Source: Xylophilus sp. GOD-11R
GTDB lineage: Bacteria; Pseudomonadota; Gammaproteobacteria; Burkholderiales; Burkholderiaceae_C
Direction of reading: 5' to 3'
Assembly: GCF_033546935.1 (NCBI RefSeq)
Contig: NZ_CP137854.1
Coordinates: 2,604,001-2,668,000 of the forward strand
DNA length: 64,000 bases
The notes below the pieces were generated by a model that saw nothing but the letters and a program-made list of their open reading frames with translations, ran no database searches and was not told the origin of the DNA. The stretch's first letter is position 1; each line of letters begins with the position of its first letter. A program made the translations under genes and the position numbers. Positions 59,356 through 64,000 of this stretch are shown piece after piece.

Positions 59356-60249
59356 TCAAGCGGGTAAGGGCCGATCGGGAAGGGGGATGAACTCATCGTC
59401 CCCCGCCACCGCGCCCATCGCGCCGGCGGCCCAGTCCAGCGCGGCCTGGCGCACCCGCTCCTTGCGGGTCGACACGAAGTTCCACCACAGGTAGCGGTGC
59501 TCGACCAACGCGTCGCCACCCACCACCACCAGCCGCACCGGCGCGGCCGCTTCGAGCAAGGTGCCGGCGCCGGCGGGCAGCACCGACATCTCGGCGCCGG
59601 GCAGGGGTTCGCCGTCGACCGTGACCTGGCCCGTCACCGGGTAGACCGCCAGTTCCTCGGCCAGGGCGGGAAGCTCCAGCCGGCTGCCGGCGGGCATGTC
59701 GATGTCGAGGAACACCGTGCCACCCTCGGCCGGCACCGGCGACTTCACGCCGAAGACCTCGCCGATCAGCACCCGCACCACCGCGCCCGAGCAATCCACC
59801 GCCGGAATGTCGGCAGCGGCCACATGGGCGAAGAACGGGTCGGACTCTTCCAGTTCCGCCGGCAGCGCCGCCCACAGCTGCAGGCCGTGGTTGACATAGA
59901 CGCTGTCGCGCAAGGCGTCGGGCCGGCGTTCCGAATGCACGATGCCGCGTCCCGCGCTCATCCAGTTGACCGCACCGGGCTCGATCACCTGGTCGGAGCC
60001 GATGCTGTCGCGGTGGTGGATCGCGCCTTCGAACAGATAGGAGACGGTCGCCAGCCCGATGTGCGGATGGGGCCGCACGTCGTGTTGTGTCTCCGGCCGC
60101 TCTTCGGAAGGTCCGAAGTGGTCGAAGAACACGAAAGGGCCGACCGAGCGCTTGGCGGCGGCCGGCAGGCTGCGCCGCACCACGAAGCCGCCGCCCAGGT
60201 CGTGGGCCTTGGGCAGCAGGTGGATGTGGTCCTGTGGTGTGGCGCCCAT
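59356..60249 (-). CDS. Pirin family protein
   Basis: A 297-aa bicupin of the pirin family. The N-terminal cupin has DHFGPSEERPETQHDVRPHPHIGLATVSYLFEGAIHHRDS with the HPHxG...metal histidines; DSIGSDQVIEPGAVNWMSAGRGIVHSE follows. Pirins such as YhhW can oxidise quercetin; most have no known substrate. The other pirin at 60866 is of the YhaK-like type; a flavodoxin-type gene lies between, and all three read one way, divergent from a LysR regulator. Confidence 0.92.
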   Translation of the reverse strand: MGATPQDHIHLLPKAHDLGGGFVVRRSLPAAAKRSVGPFVFFDHFGPSEERPETQHDVRPHPHIGLATVSYLFEGAIHHRDSIGSDQVIEPGAVNWMSAGRGIVHSERRPDALRDSVYVNHGLQLWAALPAELEESDPFFAHVAAADIPAVDCSGAVVRVLIGEVFGVKSPVPAEGGTVFLDIDMPAGSRLELPALAEELAVYPVTGQVTVDGEPLPGAEMSVLPAGAGTLLEAAAPVRLVVVGGDALVEHRYLWWNFVSTRKERVRQAALDWAAGAMGAVAGDDEFIPLPDRPLPA

Positions 60250-60253
60250 GGTC

Positions 60254-60811
60254 TCAGGCGGCTTTCAGGCGGGCGGCGACGGCAGCGACGCGCTCGCCGT
60301 ACAGACGGCCGGTTTCCAGGTCGCCCGGCAGCATTTCGGCCACGCTCGCATCCGAAGGGCTCTGCGCCAGCGCGCCGATGGAGCCGCCGAGGTTGTTGAC
60401 GTCATTGCGCTGCGCGGCCTTGGCGTTGGAGGGCAGCTTGCCCAGGCTCACCCAGATGCCACCGTGCTGCGAGGCCAGCGTGACGAAGTACGCCAGCGTG
60501 GAGCCCTTGTCGCCGTTGAGGCTGGCGCTGTTGGTGAAGCCGCCGAAGACCTTGTCCTGCCAGGCACGGCCGAACCAGGGCTTGGAAGAGGCGTCGGCGA
60601 ATTTCTTGAACTGCCAGCTGGCGGCGCCCATGTAGGTGGGCGAGCCGAAGATGATGGCGTCGGCCGCGGCCAGGGTTTCCCAGCCGCCTTCGGGCAGGTT
60701 GCCGTCCGCGTCGATCGCGATCAGCTCGGCACCGGCGCCATCGGCCACCGATTGCGCCAGGCGCTGGGTATGGCCGTAGCCGGAATGGAAGACGACGACG
60801 GTGCGGGTCAT
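60254..60811 (-). CDS. Flavodoxin family NAD(P)H:quinone oxidoreductase-like protein
   Basis: A 185-aa flavodoxin-fold protein: phosphate loop FHSGYGHTQRLAQSVADGAG, FGSPTYMGAASWQFKKFAD, and GFTNSASLNGDKGSTLAYFVTLASQHGGIWVSLG, close to WrbA-type quinone reductases. FMN binding is expected. It is 4 nt from the first pirin and 54 nt from the second. It probably reduces a quinone or other electrophile in the same response as the pirins. Confidence 0.88.
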   Translation of the reverse strand: MTRTVVVFHSGYGHTQRLAQSVADGAGAELIAIDADGNLPEGGWETLAAADAIIFGSPTYMGAASWQFKKFADASSKPWFGRAWQDKVFGGFTNSASLNGDKGSTLAYFVTLASQHGGIWVSLGKLPSNAKAAQRNDVNNLGGSIGALAQSPSDASVAEMLPGDLETGRLYGERVAAVAARLKAA

Positions 60812-60865
60812 GAAGAAGCTTCTTTCGTTCTGAGGTTGGATGGGGGAAATCTACAAACGGGGCGG

Positions 60866-61567
60866 TCAGGCGGCCAGGTCGAACACCAGCACTTCGGCGT
60901 CGCGGCCCTGGGCGATGGACACCAACGATTCCTTCTCGATCATCGCCGCATCGCCAGCGTGCAGTTCGACGCCGTTGACGCTGGCCTCGCCGCGCACCAG
61001 ATGCACATAGGCCTTGCGCGCCGGGTCGATCGCCACCTGGGCCGTCTCGCCGCCGTCGAACAGGCCGGCGTAGAGCGCAGCGTCCGCATTGATCTGCACC
61101 GAGCCCGCGGCGCCGTCGGGAGATGCCACCAGGCGCAGCTGGCCGCGCTTTTCGGTATCGGCGAAGGACTTCTGCTCGTAGCTCGGCGCGATGCCGCGCT
61201 TGTCCGGCTCGATCCAGATCTGCAGGAAATGCGTCTGGGCGCCCTCGGCATGGTTGAACTCACTGTGCATCACGCCGGTGCCGGCGCTCATGCGCTGCAC
61301 GTCGCCGGGCGGTATGCCTTTAATGTTGCCCATGCTGTCCTTGTGCGCCAGCTCGCCCTCGAGCACGTAGCTGATGATTTCCATGTCGCGGTGGCCGTGC
61401 GTGCCAAAACCGGCGCCGGCGGCCACACGGTCTTCGTTGATCACCCGCAGGTTGCCGAAGCCCATGTGCGCCGGGTCGTGATAACCGGCGAAGGAAAAAC
61501 TGTGGAACGACTTGAGCCAGCCGTGATCGGCGTAGCCGCGTTCCTGCGATGGTCGAATGGTCAGCAT
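60866..61567 (-). CDS. Pirin family protein (YhaK-like)
   Basis: A 233-aa pirin: MLTIRPSQERGYADHGWLKSFHSFSFAGYHDPAHMGFGNLRVINED, THGHRDMEIISYVLEGELAHKDSMG with the metal His/Glu, and SAGTGVMHSEFNHAEG. It is shorter in its C-terminal half than the 59356 pirin. The start at 61567 has AGGAG 9 nt upstream. First gene of the operon divergent from the LysR gene; a dyad in the intergenic space is a likely operator. Confidence 0.92.
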   Translation of the reverse strand: MLTIRPSQERGYADHGWLKSFHSFSFAGYHDPAHMGFGNLRVINEDRVAAGAGFGTHGHRDMEIISYVLEGELAHKDSMGNIKGIPPGDVQRMSAGTGVMHSEFNHAEGAQTHFLQIWIEPDKRGIAPSYEQKSFADTEKRGQLRLVASPDGAAGSVQINADAALYAGLFDGGETAQVAIDPARKAYVHLVRGEASVNGVELHAGDAAMIEKESLVSIAQGRDAEVLVFDLAA

Positions 61568-61661
61568 GTCGTTTGCTCCTGGATGTCGGCCGCCTGTGTC
61601 GTCGGCCATGGAAAGAATGTAGGTCGCCGGCATCGGTGCAGAAGCAAACGGTTTTGATAGC

Positions 61662-61684
61662 ATCGTTCAAATCATTCGAACGAT
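61662..61684. promoter_or_regulatory. Candidate LysR operator between pirin and LysR genes
   Basis: ATCGTTC and GAACGAT separated by 9 nt form a perfect dyad, 13 nt before the LysR start and ~95 nt before the pirin start. Position and symmetry fit a LysR binding site that also represses its own gene. Confidence 0.5.
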
Positions 61685-61696
61685 AGAAGCTCCGCC

Positions 61697-62641
61697 ATGC
61701 AAACCGCACGCGACGTCCTCACGCCCGACACCCTGGCGCTGCTGCAGCGCATCGCCCGCGAAGGCAGCTTCGCGTCGGCGGCGCGCAGTCTGGGGCTGGT
61801 GCCCAGCGCGCTCAGCTACCGGGTGCGCCTGGTGGAAGACGCGCTCGACGCCCTGCTCTTCGACCGCAGCTCTCGTCAGGCCCGGCTCACCGCCGCTGGC
61901 GCCGAGCTGCTGCGCGAAGGCTCGCGCCTGCTCGACGAGATCGACGCCGTGGCCAACCGGGTGCGCCGCGTGGCCACGGGCTGGGAGCCGCAGCTCAGCA
62001 TCGCGGTCGACGGTCTGATCGAACGCGGCACGGTGATGGAGCTGACCGAGGCCTTCTTCGCGCTGGAACCACCGACCCAGCTCAAGTTGCGCGACGAGAT
62101 CCTGACCGGCACGCTGGAAGCGCTCAACCAGGGCCAGTCGGACATCGCCATCGGCGTGAACGTCGACATGGCCAACAGCTCGGCGCACAACTTCCGGCCG
62201 CTCGGCTCGGTGGAATTCATCTACGTGGTGGCACCGCACCATCCGCTGGCGGCGATCGAGCGGCCACTGAACGACACCGACCTGCGCAGCCACCGCGCGG
62301 TGGCGGTGGCCGACACGGTGCAGCGCGGCAACGGCGCCACCGTCGGCATCTTCGCCGGCCAGTCGGTGCTGACGGTGCCATCGATGCAGGCCAAGCTCGA
62401 TGCGCAGCTGCGCGGGCTGGGCGCCGGCGCGATTCCGCTGCCGATGGCACGGCCCTATGTGGAGGCCGGACACCTGGTCGAGAAGAAGCTCGACCGGCCG
62501 CCGCGCATCTACCACGTCGGCTATGCCTGGCGCAGCGCCAACCCCGGCCGCGCGCTCAAGTGGTGGCTGGAACAGCTCGAAAGCCCCGCTACCCGCGCGG
62601 CGCTGCTCGACCGACCACGAGGCTCCGGAGCAATCGCGTGA
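61697..62641 (+). CDS. LysR family transcriptional regulator
   Basis: A 314-aa LysR protein: winged HTH ([39 protein letters not shown]) and an effector-binding domain. It is divergent from the pirin-flavodoxin-pirin operon, which it probably controls, as regulators of this layout often activate quinone-stress or pirin genes. The last codon overlaps the GTG start of gluQRS (GTGA), so the two are translationally coupled. Confidence 0.92.
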   Translation: MQTARDVLTPDTLALLQRIAREGSFASAARSLGLVPSALSYRVRLVEDALDALLFDRSSRQARLTAAGAELLREGSRLLDEIDAVANRVRRVATGWEPQLSIAVDGLIERGTVMELTEAFFALEPPTQLKLRDEILTGTLEALNQGQSDIAIGVNVDMANSSAHNFRPLGSVEFIYVVAPHHPLAAIERPLNDTDLRSHRAVAVADTVQRGNGATVGIFAGQSVLTVPSMQAKLDAQLRGLGAGAIPLPMARPYVEAGHLVEKKLDRPPRIYHVGYAWRSANPGRALKWWLEQLESPATRAALLDRPRGSGAIA

Positions 62642-63546
62642 CAGCGTCCGGCTACGTCGGCCGATTCGCGCCATCGCCCACCGGCGCGCTGCACGCCGGA
62701 TCGCTGGTCGCCGCGCTCGCCAGCTGGCTCGACGCCCGCGCCCACGGTGGGCGCTGGCTGGTACGCATCGAAGACGTCGACACACCGCGCTGCGTGCCGG
62801 GTGCGGCCGAACGCATCCTGGCGCAACTCGAAGCCTGTGCGATGCGGCCGGACGAGGCGCCGGTCTGGCAGTCCACGCGTGGCGACCACTACCAGGCCGC
62901 GCTCGACCGCCTGCTCGCTTCGGGCAACGCCTACCCCTGCGCCTGCTCGCGCCAGGACATCGCCCGCACCCAGGCCGAGCGCGGCATCGACCGCCAGCGC
63001 AACGCCGCGCTGCCCTATCCCGGCACCTGCCGCCACGGCCTTCACGGTCGACCGGCGCGCGCCTGGCGGCTCGATACCGGCCGCGATCCCTCGCCCGTCC
63101 GCTGGACCGACCGCGCCGCCGGCCCGCAAAGCCAGGCGGTCGAACAAGAGGTGGGCGACTTCGTGCTGCGGCGCGCCGATGGTCTGTGGGCCTACCAGTT
63201 GGCGGTGGTGGTCGACGATGCCGCGCAGGGCGTGACCCATGTGGTGCGCGGCCTCGATCTGCTCGACAACACCCCGCGCCAGATCGTGCTGCAGCGCGCA
63301 CTCGGCCTGCCGACGCCGGGCTACCTGCACACGCCGCTGGTGCTGGCCGAAGGCGGGGAAAAGCTTTCCAAGCAGAACGGTGCGACACCCTTCGACGAAC
63401 GCCGCCCGGCCCCGGCACTGCGGGAGGCCGCCGCCCGCCTGGGCTTGCCCGACTCGACGAGTGGCGACGATCCTGCGGCGCTGCTCGCGCGCTGGATCGA
63501 ACCCTGGCGAAAAGCGTGGATCGCGCCTTTTACAATCGCCCGGTGA
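62638..63546 (+). CDS. gluQ: Glutamyl-Q tRNA(Asp) synthetase GluQRS
   Basis: A 302-aa truncated GluRS paralogue that attaches glutamate to queuosine-34 of tRNA-Asp. HIGH-equivalent [27 protein letters not shown]-equivalent EKLSKQNGA, and a zinc site in [10 protein letters not shown]...[12 protein letters not shown]. It lacks the C-terminal anticodon-binding domain of GluRS. The GTG start overlaps the LysR stop. Ends in a 4-nt overlap with trmB. Confidence 0.93.
   Translation: MTASGYVGRFAPSPTGALHAGSLVAALASWLDARAHGGRWLVRIEDVDTPRCVPGAAERILAQLEACAMRPDEAPVWQSTRGDHYQAALDRLLASGNAYPCACSRQDIARTQAERGIDRQRNAALPYPGTCRHGLHGRPARAWRLDTGRDPSPVRWTDRAAGPQSQAVEQEVGDFVLRRADGLWAYQLAVVVDDAAQGVTHVVRGLDLLDNTPRQIVLQRALGLPTPGYLHTPLVLAEGGEKLSKQNGATPFDERRPAPALREAAARLGLPDSTSGDDPAALLARWIEPWRKAWIAPFTIAR
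63531..63536 (+). promoter_or_regulatory. -10-like hexamer 6 nt before trmB
   Basis: TTTTACAATCGCCCGGTG: TACAAT, six nt, then the GTG start at 63543. It lies inside gluQRS and would give a leaderless trmB transcript. Confidence 0.42.
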
Positions 63547-64000
63547 CCCAGCCTCCAGAGAACCATCCGCCCGCCCTGCCCGACCAGCCCGATGCCGCCG
63601 CCACACCGGCGCAGGGCATGGTCCATCGCAAGACCATCAAGAGCTACGTGCTGCGCACCGGCCGCACCACCAGCGGCCAGACACGGGCGCTGGCCGAGCT
63701 CGGCGGCAAGTTCCTGCAGCCATACCGGCCGGGAGCGTTCGAGCCGTCGGCCGCTTTCGGCCGCACCGCACCGCTCATCCTGGAAATCGGCTTCGGCATG
63801 GGCGAAGCCACCGCGCACATCGCCTCGGTACGACCGGACGACAATTTCCTCTGCTGCGAAGTGCACGAACCCGGCGTCGGCGCCTTGCTCAAGCGCATCG
63901 GCGAGCAGCAGCTGCACAACATCCGCATCCTGCGCCACGACGCCGTCGAGGTCATCGACCACATGCTGCAGCCCGGCACGCTGCAGGGCGTGCACATCTT
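63543..64000 (+). CDS. trmB: tRNA (guanine(46)-N7)-methyltransferase TrmB (partial)
   Basis: The window contains the first ~152 codons. After a Pro/Ala-rich N-terminus ([17 protein letters not shown]) the core begins at [30 protein letters not shown], typical of TrmB, and the SAM motif [18 protein letters not shown] is complete, with [16 protein letters not shown] next. It methylates G46 in the tRNA variable loop. The GTG start was chosen for overlap with gluQRS and for the promoter hexamer; the downstream part lies outside the window. Confidence 0.93.
   Translation, partial: MTQPPENHPPALPDQPDAAATPAQGMVHRKTIKSYVLRTGRTTSGQTRALAELGGKFLQPYRPGAFEPSAAFGRTAPLILEIGFGMGEATAHIASVRPDDNFLCCEVHEPGVGALLKRIGEQQLHNIRILRHDAVEVIDHMLQPGTLQGVHI

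Overview
The window is a stretch of high-GC betaproteobacterial chromosome, most likely from a member of the Burkholderiales, family Comamonadaceae (Variovorax/Xylophilus/Ramlibacter-like). This rests on the gene set and order: infC-rpmI-rplT-pheS-pheT-ihfA-merR followed by a tRNA-Pro, clpS-clpA next to dnaE, two orphan Bug (TctC-type) binding proteins, and -10 boxes of the form TAGAATCGCGG. It carries no IS element, integrase, CRISPR array or rRNA. Two tRNA genes are present: Leu(CAG) and Pro(GGG).

Layout. 1-2.6 kb: the methionine importer metNIQ. 2.8-6.9 kb: a PsiF-repeat protein, an acyltransferase, then a compact cassette of outer-membrane beta-barrel, FMN_bind protein, ApbE flavin transferase and a small four-helix, His-rich membrane protein that reads like a di-heme cytochrome b. 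7-10.5 kb: a ParB-like protein, small proteins, a Bug protein, a superinfection-immunity/SHOCT protein and tRNA-Leu. 10.6-14 kb: a YeiE-like LysR regulator divergent from a YeiH sulfate exporter, then a CLC transporter with fluoride-type motifs. 14-15.8 kb: a SigF-type ECF sigma factor with its NrsF anti-sigma factor and a matching promoter. 15.9-22.1 kb: a flavin monooxygenase followed by a run of small, mostly uncharacterised envelope proteins around a NarL-type response regulator. 22.4-24.5 kb: a fused HAD phosphatase/mannitol-1-phosphate dehydrogenase. 24.6-28.4 kb: a GntR-controlled catabolic locus with a decayed racemase.

28.9-32.8 kb is a lower-GC block with an acyltransferase and an unusual adenylation-carrier-acyltransferase fusion, lying on the 3' side of tRNA-Pro. 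33.3-41.5 kb is the conserved translation operon. Here infC starts at an ATC codon, and thrS is preceded by a threonine-rich leader peptide and an intrinsic terminator, which together look like a transcription attenuator. 41.6-58 kb holds housekeeping genes: gamma-glutamylcyclotransferase, SWIB protein, cystathionine gamma-synthase family enzyme, sbcB, clpA/clpS, dnaE, trhO, an Hsp70-like protein, an MFS exporter and a Na+/H+ antiporter. 58-64 kb has a GDSL lipoprotein, a pirin-flavodoxin-pirin set divergent from a LysR regulator, gluQRS and the start of trmB.

A pattern across the window: at least eight genes (dnaE, trhO, trmB, clpS, the CLC gene and three small proteins) have a -10-like hexamer ending exactly 6-7 nt before the start codon and no Shine-Dalgarno sequence, the geometry expected of leaderless mRNAs.

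All calls come from reading the sequence and from knowledge of protein families. No database search was run, and functions of the small hypothetical proteins are unknown.
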